Source: Methylocystis iwaonis
GTDB lineage: Bacteria > Pseudomonadota > Alphaproteobacteria > Rhizobiales > Beijerinckiaceae
Direction: 5' to 3'
Assembly: GCF_027925385.1 (NCBI RefSeq)
Contig: NZ_AP027142.1
Location: forward strand, 124,001-188,000
Length of the DNA: 64,000 nucleotides
The notes under the pieces are model-generated. The model was not told where the DNA came from, searched no databases, and saw nothing but the letters and a program-made list of their open reading frames with translations. The position numbers were made by a program, and so were the translations under genes. Positions within the stretch are counted from its first letter, which is position 1. Each line of letters starts with the position of its first letter. Below, piece after piece: positions 56,042 through 64,000 of this stretch.

Positions 56042-57133
56042 TCAGTAACTGCTGGTGTCGGCCGGCGGCGCCGGCGGCTTGGAGCCGCGCGGCCGGCTTT
56101 CTTCGGCGCCCTCTGAATCGGTGAGGCCCCAGCGTCGCATCAACAGCAGGACAAGTCCCGCCGCAAAAATACAGACGATGGTGGCGTAGACGACGCCCTC
56201 CTCGCTTTCCGAGAAAGGCAGATTCTTGAGATTCATCCCGAAAAAACCAGTGACGAAGGTCGCCGGCAGCAAGAGCGTCGTGACCACGGTCAGCACATAG
56301 AGCCGGTCGTTGGTCTCGAGATTGAGAATGGCGTTCAGCTCGTCCTGCAGCAGGCGGGCGCGATCCTGCAGGGTTTGCATGTCGCGGGCGAGCGATTCGG
56401 TATGCTGCACCAGCCGTGACGCCGTCTCGCGCAGCGCATTGTCGGCGGCGCTATTGGGATCGTCCTCGATGTCTTCGAGGCGCGCCAGCGTCGAGACAAG
56501 GCCGCCAATCTGCCGCGAGAGCCGCACGGCGTCGCGGCGCCCGGCGCCGAGCAAAGGCCGCGCATCGCGCCCGCGCGCGTCGATGATCAAATCCTCGGCG
56601 CGATCGAAGGCGAGGCCGATGTTGTTCGCGGTCCTGCTCAGCTCGTCGACGATATGGGTCGTCATCATCTCGAAAAGCGCGAAGGGCGACTCGACGATCG
56701 TCCCGCGGCCAACGGCGCTGCGGATGGCGTCGACGCAGCTCATCGGCCGCCGCCGGGCGGTCACCAGGAAGCTTTCGTCGATCGCAAAGCGCAGGAAATC
56801 CGTGCGCGAGGCCGGGCCGGCGAGGGTGCGCTCGTGATCGAGCAGGGCGCCGCTCAGCAGGTTTTCCGAATATTCGAGATATTGGTGATCGATCGGATCG
56901 CGGAGCGCCTCGCGCGCGCTGTCCGAGAGCGCCTCGATCCGGCCGATGAGCGGCCGTGCGCGCACGTCGGTCAGATCGAGATGCAGCCAGACAAAGCCCT
57001 CGCGCGCCTTGCCGAGCGCGTCGAGATCGGCCGCCGAGCCCGGCTCGGCCCGGCCCTGCGCGTCGAAGCGGATGATCCAGAGACAGCCGGGAATGCCGGC
57101 GTGAAGGGGTTCTTTCAGGCGGTCGGCGGTCAT
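56042..57133 (-). CDS. zntB: CorA-family transporter, ZntB-like
   Basis: A 363-residue membrane protein with a large cytoplasmic N-terminal domain and two C-terminal helices. The GMN motif of CorA/Mrs2/ZntB is present (FVTGFFGMNLKNLPFSESE), the pore-loop signature. It resembles ZntB more than CorA because of the N-terminal sequence and the acidic FSESEEG after GMN. Family members move Zn2+, Mg2+ or other divalent ions. It lies just upstream of prfB on the minus strand. Confidence 0.88.
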   Translation of the reverse strand: MTADRLKEPLHAGIPGCLWIIRFDAQGRAEPGSAADLDALGKAREGFVWLHLDLTDVRARPLIGRIEALSDSAREALRDPIDHQYLEYSENLLSGALLDHERTLAGPASRTDFLRFAIDESFLVTARRRPMSCVDAIRSAVGRGTIVESPFALFEMMTTHIVDELSRTANNIGLAFDRAEDLIIDARGRDARPLLGAGRRDAVRLSRQIGGLVSTLARLEDIEDDPNSAADNALRETASRLVQHTESLARDMQTLQDRARLLQDELNAILNLETNDRLYVLTVVTTLLLPATFVTGFFGMNLKNLPFSESEEGVVYATIVCIFAAGLVLLLMRRWGLTDSEGAEESRPRGSKPPAPPADTSSY

Positions 57134-57465
57134 GAGCTCGGGCTATCGGGAAATCGTCTTGAGCCGCGCCGAGCCTCCGCAGTGATGTCCGGCGCAACCG
57201 GGCGCAATGGTTTGGGGGTTCGGGAACGCCCCGGCGCCGGGAAGAGAAAGCGCGCTCAGCTCCGGCTTCAGACGTCTCAATTAAACGCCTCCTTTGCGCT
57301 TGGGAAGGGCGCCGCGCACATTTTCGTCGGCCCCGCCCGTTACCGCCAAGCTTTGTGACACTATTGCGACGCAGTATGTTCAACAACGCGCTGGAATATT
57401 TACGTTTTTTTCAACTCCCGCCGACACCTTCAGGCTAAATTCCGATCGATTTCTGGTGCGGCGTC
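57134..57465. other. Divergent intergenic region with a candidate promoter
   Basis: The 332 bases between the zntB start and the GGDEF-EAL gene hold no gene. A possible plus-strand promoter is TTGTGA (57353-57358), 16 bases, TATGTT (57375-57380), about 85 bases upstream of the GGDEF-EAL start. No repeats were found. Confidence 0.35.
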
Positions 57466-59958
57466 ATGATGTCTATGGATTCGGCGGACGACATATCCGC
57501 CGCTTATGGAGTGCTGAGCGACTTCGAGGAAGTCCGCGAGCTGTGCGTGAGCTGGGGCTGCCAGACAGATAAGCCGTCTGAATTCCCACGCTTCGAGGAA
57601 CTTGCTCTGGGGAGTCTCGGAACGCTCGCCGACGATCTCGGCCTCATGGGGGAGGGGCGCGGCGGCGGCCTCGAAATCTATTATGCGGGCAGGTCGATCG
57701 AGAGCTGGCTCGGCCAGGAGCTGCGCTGCACGGCCCTGGAGGCGATCGATCAATATTGCGCCGCGTGCTTACGTGACGCTACGGCCCTCGCGACGCAGCG
57801 ACGCGCGCCAGCCATGCAGGTGCTGCATTGGCTGCGGGACGGTCTCGCGACGAGCCGCGAAGTTGTCATCTTCCCCTTGTCGACCAGAAAAGGCGCGACG
57901 GTTTTCCTCGTCTTCTCGCGCGAACGAGCGGAGGCGCACAATGTCGTCGACGCCATTTACCGCGCGACCGACGACGGTCTCGTCACGCTCGCGGCCGTCT
58001 TCGACGACCCCGCGGACGCGATCTCGGATTTCCGCATTCTGAGCCTCAATAACGGGGCCGCACGACTGTTTGGCGATTCGGAGACGGCGCTTCGCTGGCG
58101 GCGCCTGTCCGAGGCGGCCCCCACTTTTGCGCGCGACGGCACGCTCGCCCGGCTGATCGAATTGTCGAAGAACAGGCGCGGCGACGAATTCGAGATCGCC
58201 GGGCCGCTCCCGGAGTCGCCCCGGCATTTGCGCCTCAGCGCCGCCCCGATGGGCGCGGATCTCATCGCCATCACCTTGACCGACGTCACCCGGCTCAAAG
58301 CCCGAGAGGAATATTTCCGGCTGCTGTTCGAGGAAAACCCCATGCCCATGTGGGTGCACGATCCACAAAGCAGGCGCATTCTCGCAGCCAATGACGCGGC
58401 GGTCCGGCATTTCGGCCATTCACGCGACCGCCTCCTGGACGCCACTCTCGAAGCTCTTTTCGAGGAGAAAGAACACCCGCACCTTCCGGGCATCCAAGGA
58501 ATCCCGGGCGACGCAAGCGCAGATCGAATTTGGCAGGGGCGCTCCGCCGACGGGCGGCGTCGGGATTTGGAAATTCACGCTCGGGAGCTCGACTTCGACG
58601 GCCGCCGCGCCGTCCTCGTCTCGGTGGTCGACGTGACCGAGCAGCTCGCGGCTTCGGCGCGCATCGCCCATATGGCGCTTCACGATTCGCTCACCGGTCT
58701 TGCGAACCGCAACCAGTTTCGCATGCGCCTCGCGGCCAGCCTGGAGGCGCTGCAACCTGACGAGGCCCTCGCCGCACATTACATCGATCTCGATGATTTC
58801 AAGGACATCAACGACACGCTGGGGCATCCCGCGGGCGACCAATTGCTGGTCGCCGTGGCGGAGCGGCTCTCCGACATCCTGCGGCCGGGGGACATGGTCG
58901 CCCGTCTCGGAGGTGACGAGTTCGCTTTTGTCCAAGCCGGTCTCACCTCGCCGGACGAGGCCGGCGAGTTTGCCGAAAAAATCGTCGGCGCGCTCGGCCA
59001 TCCGCTCAAAATCAACGGCCAAAACGTGCTGGTGAACGCGAGCGTCGGCGTGGCCATCGCCCCGGCGCACGCCAGCGACCCCGACACGCTGCTGCAATAC
59101 GCCGATATTGCGCTTTATCAGGTCAAGCAGGCCGGCGGCGGCGCCTATCGGCTGTTCGACGCGGGGATGGCGGCGGCGCTGATACGTCGCCGCGTCTTGG
59201 AGGCGGATCTCAGGGACGCGCTGATGCACAACGCCTTCGACGTGCATTATCAGCCGATCGCCGAGATCGAGAGCCGCCGGATCGTCGCGATGGAGGCTTT
59301 GCTGCGCTGGACCCATCCGACGCGCGGGTCCATTTCTCCCGCGGAGTTCATTCCCATCGCCGAGGCCAGCGGACTCATCATCCCGATCGGCGAGATGGCG
59401 TTGAGCCGCGCTTGCCTCGAAGCCATGCACTGGCCGCCGGCGACGCGCCTGAGCGTCAATCTTTCGCCAGCGCAATTCAAGTCCGAGACCCTCGTCCAAT
59501 CGGTCGTCCGGGCGCTGGAAGCCAGCGGTCTGCCGGCGAGCCGCCTGGAGCTCGAGATCACCGAGTCCGTCCTGCTGGTGGAGAGCCGCGACAATCTCGC
59601 GATCTTGCACCAGTTGCGCGCCCTGGGCGTGCATATTTCACTCGACGATTTCGGAACGGGTAATTCCTCGCTCTTCTATCTGCGCGCATTCCCCTTCGAC
59701 AAAATCAAGATCGATCGCTCCTTCGTGCAGGAGCTGCCGACCAACCTTCAATGCGTCGCCATCGTTCGCGCGGTGACGGGAATTGGCCAGTGTCTGAATG
59801 TGGCGACAGTGGCGGAAGGGGTGGAGACGGAAGAGCAGCTCGCGCATCTGCGCAAGGAAGGCTGCACGCAGATGCAGGGCTATCTCTTCGCCAAGCCGCT
59901 GCCGGCGGAAGCGGCGCGAAAGCTGTTCGGCGCGTGGCAAGAGGAGGAGGTAGCGTGA
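57466..59958 (+). CDS. PAS-GGDEF-EAL cyclic-di-GMP signalling protein
   Basis: An 830-residue protein. Residues 1 to about 270 form two PAS-like or novel sensory domains (first containing IYYAGRSIESWL, second ending LIAITLTDVTRL), then a recognisable PAS domain (about 275-400, FRLLFEENPMPMWVHDP). GGDEF follows near residue 485 with an intact active site (RLGGDEFAFV), then EAL near 610 (AMEALLRWTHP) with DDFGTGNSS and EGVETEEQ. GGDEF makes and EAL degrades cyclic di-GMP; both sites look active. In the EAL loop the usual Tyr of DDFGTGYSS is Asn. No membrane helix was seen, so it is cytoplasmic. Confidence 0.93.
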   Translation: MMSMDSADDISAAYGVLSDFEEVRELCVSWGCQTDKPSEFPRFEELALGSLGTLADDLGLMGEGRGGGLEIYYAGRSIESWLGQELRCTALEAIDQYCAACLRDATALATQRRAPAMQVLHWLRDGLATSREVVIFPLSTRKGATVFLVFSRERAEAHNVVDAIYRATDDGLVTLAAVFDDPADAISDFRILSLNNGAARLFGDSETALRWRRLSEAAPTFARDGTLARLIELSKNRRGDEFEIAGPLPESPRHLRLSAAPMGADLIAITLTDVTRLKAREEYFRLLFEENPMPMWVHDPQSRRILAANDAAVRHFGHSRDRLLDATLEALFEEKEHPHLPGIQGIPGDASADRIWQGRSADGRRRDLEIHARELDFDGRRAVLVSVVDVTEQLAASARIAHMALHDSLTGLANRNQFRMRLAASLEALQPDEALAAHYIDLDDFKDINDTLGHPAGDQLLVAVAERLSDILRPGDMVARLGGDEFAFVQAGLTSPDEAGEFAEKIVGALGHPLKINGQNVLVNASVGVAIAPAHASDPDTLLQYADIALYQVKQAGGGAYRLFDAGMAAALIRRRVLEADLRDALMHNAFDVHYQPIAEIESRRIVAMEALLRWTHPTRGSISPAEFIPIAEASGLIIPIGEMALSRACLEAMHWPPATRLSVNLSPAQFKSETLVQSVVRALEASGLPASRLELEITESVLLVESRDNLAILHQLRALGVHISLDDFGTGNSSLFYLRAFPFDKIKIDRSFVQELPTNLQCVAIVRAVTGIGQCLNVATVAEGVETEEQLAHLRKEGCTQMQGYLFAKPLPAEAARKLFGAWQEEEVA

Positions 59959-60013
59959 GGAGCGCCGGAATTCGTTTTCGCCGCAAAGTTCGGGCAAAGC
60001 CCGCCGTCAGCTT

Positions 60014-60091
60014 GTTGGCAAACCTCCGAGGCGGCCTCGTCCTTCGAGACGCGAGCTTCGCTCGCTCCTCAGGATGAGGCCTAAGTGTTTG
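60014..60091. repeat. Dispersed repeat, family D, copy 2
   Basis: GGCAAACCTCCGAGGCGGCC, then CCTTCGAGACGCGAGC, CTCGCTCCTCAGGATGAGGC and CTAAGTGTTTGG. The same features in reverse orientation are at 51687-51763. It follows the GGDEF-EAL gene. Confidence 0.75.
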
Positions 60092-60114
60092 GCGTAATTT
60101 GCTTGATTGGGTCG

Positions 60115-60141
60115 GCGTCATTCCCGACGCTCGCGCCGTTT
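60115..60141. repeat. Fragment of repeat family C
   Basis: GTCATTCCCGACGCTCGCGC is the start of a family C arm; its partner arm is missing. It lies between the D copy and the B4 copy, a cluster of repeat pieces. Confidence 0.6.
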
Positions 60142-60161
60142 GAACACACAGGGACTCACCG

Positions 60162-60246
60162 CCGTCATTGCGAGGAGGCGGAGCCGACGAAGCAATCCAG
60201 GGCCGCATCGCCGCCTTGGATTGCTTCGCTTCGCTCGCAATGACGG
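60162..60246. repeat. Dispersed palindromic repeat, family B, copy 4
   Basis: CCGTCATTGCGAGGAGGC and GAAGCAATCCAGGG, then TTGGATTGCTTCGCTTCG and GCAATGACGG. It lies between the ends of the convergent GGDEF-EAL and TonB-receptor genes. Confidence 0.85.
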
Positions 60247-60274
60247 ACTCGGCAAAGCCCGCCGTTGCACGCGT

Positions 60275-62689
60275 TCAGAATTTCACTTTGACGCCGCCTT
60301 GGACGCTGATCGGGGCGCCCGCGTAAATCGAACCGGTGGCGTTCTGCGCCAGATAAGAACCGGGGGCCTGGAAGCCGTACAACAGCGTATTGGTGAGGTT
60401 CGTCGCCCCCGCGACCCAGTTCTGGTTCAGCACATTATTGACCTGAACAAAGGCGGTGAACTCCTTGAGGAAACTGTCCGACAGTTCCCGCTTGTAGTGG
60501 GCGTTGAGGTTCACCAGCCCATAGCTCGGGATGGTGAGCTGGTTTCCATTGTCGATATAGTAGGAGTATTGGTAGATATACTCGATGAAAGCCCCGAGCC
60601 CTTTGAAGTCCCCGGTGGGCTGATCGTAGGTCAGCCGCGTCGTTAGTTGATGGGCAGGCACGTTGGGGACTTTATAGCCGGCTCTGTTCAGATAGTAGGT
60701 GTTGGCGCTGTAGGGCGCGCCGCCGCCGCTGTTTCTCTGCTCGATGTAATTCGTGAAGACCTGATTGTTGTAGGTGTAATTCACGAGCCACTTCAATCCC
60801 TCCCGCAGCTCGTAATCGGCCGCGAATTCGGCGCCGCGATGGACGGAGCCGGGGGCGTTGAACTGGTAGGTCAATTTGCCGGCGCCGGGCCGCTGGGCCA
60901 GAATCTCGTCGGTCCACCACTCATAGAAGCCGGTCAAAGAGACGGTGAGCTTGTCGTTCGGGGTCCAGACAATCCCGCCGTCGACGCCCGTATTTGTTTG
61001 CGGCTTCAAGCCGGTGTTCGGTCCGATATTGCCCTGCTGGTCGACAAAAAACGCCAAATAATTCGGCGTGCCGAAGCCGCGCGACGTGCGCGCCCGCACC
61101 TGCCACTCGCTGCTCGGCCGCCAGGTGAGCGAAGCCTCATGCGCCCAGTTCACCCAAAGATCACTGAACTTCACGGTGCTGAAGCTCGTCGGAAGAAACG
61201 GGTTGCCGACGTTGGCGTAGCCGAGGTTGTCGGACTGCGAATTGTTTCGGCTCGCCTCGACGTCCATGCCGATGACGGCAGTGAGAGTCGGCGTAAGCGC
61301 ATATTCCGAACGGAAGCGAGAGCCGAAATTGGAGACGAGCGCGTCCAGCTTGTTGACCGGCTGCGGCATCACATTGCCCGGGCCGAACATGGCCAGAGGC
61401 TTGGTGTTGGTCGTGAACCGGCTGCTGTTGTAATAGACTTCCACATTGTTGCGCAGATCGCGCCCGAGGAATTGGCCGAGAGTCGTCACATCCGTCCGGA
61501 TGTCCACCCCAGGGACGTTGGCGTAGGTAACCGGCGTGTCGATCGGCTGCCAGAACTCCTTGTCGTAATAGATTCCGGTCGTGCGGATGACGGTGCTGGC
61601 GTCGACTTCATGCTCCCAACGCAAGCCGAGCGCGTCGAAACGATCGTTGCGCAACCAGCCGCTTTGCGTTGCGGTGATGGGAAGCGACGCGCCATTCACG
61701 CCGTTGATGAACAGGCTCGTGCCGCCGCAAGATTGGTTCGCGACGCCCAGAGCCGGGGCAATGGCGTTGCACCCCCTTTGGAAGGGGTTCGCATAATACT
61801 GGTTGAGCGACAAGCGCGCCGGCAGCTCGCCATAGAGCTGATTATGGATGAATTTGAAGGTCACCTTATCCTGCGGCGTCACCTCATAAGTCGCGCGCAG
61901 ATTCACGGTTTGCGTGTTGCTGTTGTTGTTGAGTGTAAACCCTTCGAGCCGCATGTCGCTCGCGAAGACGGCGAAATCGAGCTTGCCGATTTTCTTGCCG
62001 ATGGTCACGTAATTATTGACGTAGCCGAAGCTGCCGCCTTCGCTCCCCGCTTCGACGCCATTGATCTCCGCGCCGCTGCGCGTGCGGAAATTGATCGCGC
62101 CGCCAACCGCGAAATTGCCGAACAAAGCCGAAGACGGCCCGCGATATACGTCGAAGCCGGCATAGGCGTGAGGATCGACCCAGTCGGCGCGGGAGAAGCC
62201 ATCCGGCATCGCCATTCTGAAGCCGTCGTCCAAAAGAATGATCCTTTGGATCGCGCCGCCGACCCTGGCCCCCGAACCGCGGATCGAAATGGTCATATCC
62301 CTTGGACCATTGCCCTGTTTGAAGGACACGCCGGGGCTGTAGCGAAGCATGTCGCCGACCGTGCCCAAGGGTTGTTCGGCGAAGGTTTTGGCGCTGATTT
62401 CCGTGACGGTCTGACCGGTTGGCTCGCGGTAAATGGGGAGCTTCAATTTTTCGGGGCTGAAGCCCGGCGCGGCCTGCGCGCTGACGAGCGGCGAAGAGGC
62501 GGGCGCGGCGCTCGGCCCGTTCAGCGCCAGTCGATTTGGGACGGCCCCCGCAGGCCTTCCGCCTGTGTGTTTTTGACGTTGCCCACCGATGTCGATCGTC
62601 GGCAGATTTTGTTGCGCGTAGGCGTGAGAGTTCGCGACAATGGCGATAGCGAGCAGCGACGCGCCCGCGCTTAGAGACTTCCGGCACAT
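60275..62689 (-). CDS. TonB-dependent outer-membrane receptor
   Basis: An 804-residue outer-membrane protein with a signal peptide (GASLLAIAIVANSHAYAQ). A plug domain follows (GTVGDMLRYSPGVSFKQGNG, then YRGPSSALFGNFAVGGAINF) and a 22-strand barrel ending in the typical C-terminal aromatic strand (APISVQGGVKVKF). The ATG at 62689 precedes the signal peptide; upstream in-frame sequence is Arg-rich and rejected. The substrate cannot be read; the neighbouring DUF2946-like gene hints at copper. The gene is the second of two on the minus strand. Confidence 0.92.
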   Translation of the reverse strand: MCRKSLSAGASLLAIAIVANSHAYAQQNLPTIDIGGQRQKHTGGRPAGAVPNRLALNGPSAAPASSPLVSAQAAPGFSPEKLKLPIYREPTGQTVTEISAKTFAEQPLGTVGDMLRYSPGVSFKQGNGPRDMTISIRGSGARVGGAIQRIILLDDGFRMAMPDGFSRADWVDPHAYAGFDVYRGPSSALFGNFAVGGAINFRTRSGAEINGVEAGSEGGSFGYVNNYVTIGKKIGKLDFAVFASDMRLEGFTLNNNSNTQTVNLRATYEVTPQDKVTFKFIHNQLYGELPARLSLNQYYANPFQRGCNAIAPALGVANQSCGGTSLFINGVNGASLPITATQSGWLRNDRFDALGLRWEHEVDASTVIRTTGIYYDKEFWQPIDTPVTYANVPGVDIRTDVTTLGQFLGRDLRNNVEVYYNSSRFTTNTKPLAMFGPGNVMPQPVNKLDALVSNFGSRFRSEYALTPTLTAVIGMDVEASRNNSQSDNLGYANVGNPFLPTSFSTVKFSDLWVNWAHEASLTWRPSSEWQVRARTSRGFGTPNYLAFFVDQQGNIGPNTGLKPQTNTGVDGGIVWTPNDKLTVSLTGFYEWWTDEILAQRPGAGKLTYQFNAPGSVHRGAEFAADYELREGLKWLVNYTYNNQVFTNYIEQRNSGGGAPYSANTYYLNRAGYKVPNVPAHQLTTRLTYDQPTGDFKGLGAFIEYIYQYSYYIDNGNQLTIPSYGLVNLNAHYKRELSDSFLKEFTAFVQVNNVLNQNWVAGATNLTNTLLYGFQAPGSYLAQNATGSIYAGAPISVQGGVKVKF

Positions 62690-62859
62690 GGGAAGAAGCT
62701 TTCGTATCTCGAAACAGGAAAGAACGCTCCAGAAGCGCTGCGCCATGCGATCACGCGATCGCTTGGGCCACAGATGATTGAGAACGCTTCGGGGCGCGGC
62801 TTGCTGTCGTATCGGGCGGCGTCTCCTCGGAGGCGCGATCGATCGACGCAGGAAAAGAA

Positions 62860-63273
62860 CTAAATCGTCGGCGGCGCCGTGGCGGACCAAGCGGTCAGCG
62901 CGCCCTGTATCGGCGCGGGCGGAATATCCACCGTTGGGAATTCGAGCGCCGTCGGCGCGTCAGGAAACTCTACAAGGAAGACAATCGCCGGGACGAGGCC
63001 AAGGCGCAGGAAATCCTTATCGCTGTCGAAGCGGCAAAAAACGCAGCAGTCGAGACCATCCGCATGATGATCCGTTTGATCGCCGGCATGCTCTCGCCGC
63101 TCGCAAATGGCGTTTTGGGGCGCGACAGTACGCTCGACGCCCACACGCGGCGCGCCAGCAGCCCAGAGCAGATTGCCGAAAACGCGCGGCGCGACGCTGA
63201 GAATAAGGCAAACGATCAGCAGCGCATGCACCAGGCGCGCTGCTAGAGCCGATCGTTTTACTTTCCGCCGCAT
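62860..63273 (-). CDS. DUF2946-like exported protein
   Basis: A 137-residue protein with an N-terminal membrane/signal helix ([19 protein letters not shown]) and, in the middle, histidines followed by a CVFC-type cluster ([16 protein letters not shown]), the pattern of DUF2946 proteins. A C-terminal proline-rich stretch follows. Such proteins often sit beside TonB receptors and copper genes, and the Cys/His set could bind a metal. It precedes the TonB-receptor gene by 170 bases. No ribosome site of good quality precedes the ATG. Confidence 0.6.
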   Translation of the reverse strand: MRRKVKRSALAARLVHALLIVCLILSVAPRVFGNLLWAAGAPRVGVERTVAPQNAICERREHAGDQTDHHADGLDCCVFCRFDSDKDFLRLGLVPAIVFLVEFPDAPTALEFPTVDIPPAPIQGALTAWSATAPPTI

Positions 63274-63348
63274 GGCTTTAGGGAGTAATCCTCACAGCCA
63301 AGCTGGCGCAAGGTGGGCTAACAAAGGCCGTCTCATCTATTCTTGCCA

Positions 63349-63366
63349 TGTTGCACATTCGCAACA
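63349..63366. promoter_or_regulatory. Perfect dyad TGTTGC-N6-GCAACA upstream of the malic-enzyme gene
   Basis: An inverted repeat TGTTGCACATTCGCAACA about 120 bases upstream of the malic enzyme start and 75 bases upstream of the DUF2946-like start on the other strand. It could be an operator for either gene. No regulator family is assigned. Confidence 0.4.
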
Positions 63367-63487
63367 CATTGCTTGCATTCTTTTCGACGAGAGACCCGTC
63401 CATCGCGTTTCAGACGCTTGTGATCCCCACCCCCGCCCCGCTATGCTGCGCCGCCGAAGGCGCTGCAATCGGAAAGGCTTGCGGAAC

Positions 63488-64000
63488 ATGAATGAGAGCA
63501 TGAGCGATCGTCCCGTCGTCACCGACAAGGAGGCGCTGCTCTTCCACTCGCGCGGGCGGCCGGGAAAGCTCGCCGTCGTGTCGACCAAGCCCATGGCGAC
63601 GCAGCGCGATTTGTCGCTCGCCTATTCGCCGGGCGTCGCCGCGCCCGTGCACGCCATCGCCAAAGACCCGACGCTCGCCTTCGATTACACCACGCGCGGC
63701 AATATGGTCGCGGTCATCACCAATGGCACGGCGATCCTGGGCCTCGGCGATCTGGGGCCCCTCGCGGCGAAGCCGGTGATGGAAGGCAAGGCGGCGCTGT
63801 TCAAGCGCTTCGCCGACATCGATTCGATCGATCTCGAAGTCGACACCAAGGAGATCGACGAATTTGTCGCCGCCGTGCGCTATCTCGGGCCCTCTTTCGG
63901 CGGCATCAACCTCGAGGACATCAAAGCGCCCGAGTGTTTCGTGATCGAAGAGCGCCTGCGCGCGCTCATGGATATTCCCGTCTTTCATGACGACCAGCAT
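63488..64000 (+). CDS. maeB: NADP-dependent malic enzyme (5' part, cut by window end)
   Basis: The first 171 codons of a malic enzyme, which runs past the window. The start reads [20 protein letters not shown], and the conserved [20 protein letters not shown] and [20 protein letters not shown] follow, as in MaeB, which decarboxylates malate to pyruvate with NADP. The last visible residues, [10 protein letters not shown], begin the metal/NADP-site region. The ATG at 63488 has GGAAAGG about 11 bases upstream. The C-terminal phosphotransacetylase domain of MaeB lies outside the window. Confidence 0.9.
   Translation, partial: MNESMSDRPVVTDKEALLFHSRGRPGKLAVVSTKPMATQRDLSLAYSPGVAAPVHAIAKDPTLAFDYTTRGNMVAVITNGTAILGLGDLGPLAAKPVMEGKAALFKRFADIDSIDLEVDTKEIDEFVAAVRYLGPSFGGINLEDIKAPECFVIEERLRALMDIPVFHDDQH

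Noticed and set aside
60647-62674. A 675-codon plus-strand frame opposite the TonB receptor
   Set aside because: The receptor has signal peptide, plug and barrel; the opposite frame has none of these and no domain.
63410-64000. A minus-strand frame at the window end
   Set aside because: It is antisense to the start of the malic enzyme gene, whose translation is clearly conserved.

Overview
The window is GC-rich chromosomal DNA from an alphaproteobacterium, most likely of the order Hyphomicrobiales (Rhizobiales). Supporting signs are ccrM beside rnhB, homospermidine synthase, an alphaproteobacterial-type SOS box (GTTC-N7-GTTC), and several dispersed palindromic repeat families typical of that order. 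A malyl-CoA lyase close to the serine-cycle enzymes, an oxalate/formate-type antiporter and a full glycogen operon suggest a facultative or obligate C1 user, for example a type II methanotroph of the Methylocystis/Methylosinus type. That last step is inference: no methane or methanol oxidation gene is in the window.

Layout. 0-11.5 kb: a histidine phosphatase-Nudix fusion, mntH, a CbpA-like J protein, two toxin-antitoxin modules around ispG, and murein enzymes (M23 peptidase, mepA, an L,D-transpeptidase) with msrA. 11.5-17.5 kb: co-directional envelope-glycan genes (UDP-galactopyranose-mutase-like flavoprotein, GtrA, STT3-like GT-C protein, Tat-exported protein, HGSNAT-like acyltransferase). 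17.9-21.6 kb: the ffh-rpsP-rimM-trmD operon on the minus strand, interrupted by a convergent DUF1905 gene. 22.3-23.3 kb: malyl-CoA lyase. 23.5-32.7 kb: glycogen operon glgB-glgC-glgA-(glgX-malQ fusion). 32.7-37.2 kb: envC-ctpA and ccmC-ccmD-ccmG. 37.3-40.4 kb: PilZ protein, TauE exporter with a TetR regulator, and a divergent PspA-like/YiaA-like pair with a double operator. 40.5-45.4 kb: a three-domain Aas-type lysophospholipid remodelling protein and an intact IS4-family element. 45.4-51.6 kb: CHAD protein, homospermidine synthase, an SOS-box-preceded radical SAM protein, rnhB, ccrM. 51.8-57.1 kb: uppP, OFA-family antiporter, prfB with its programmed frameshift, and zntB (all minus strand). 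57.4-64 kb: a PAS-GGDEF-EAL protein, a TonB-dependent receptor with a DUF2946-like partner, and the 5' part of a malic enzyme that runs off the window.

Genome dynamics. At least four dispersed palindromic repeat families sit between genes. The IS element landed inside one copy and left a 9-bp target duplication. Repeat debris also sits where rplS would be expected after trmD, which suggests a rearrangement there.

Most worth following up: the SOS box in front of the PA0069-type radical SAM gene, the GlgX-MalQ fusion, the antiporter whose tail resembles a separate small subunit, the paired TGAAC-N3-GTTCA operators, and the 11.5-17.5 kb envelope-glycan cluster. No CRISPR array, prophage, rRNA or tRNA gene was recognised, though tRNAs were not searched for computationally.
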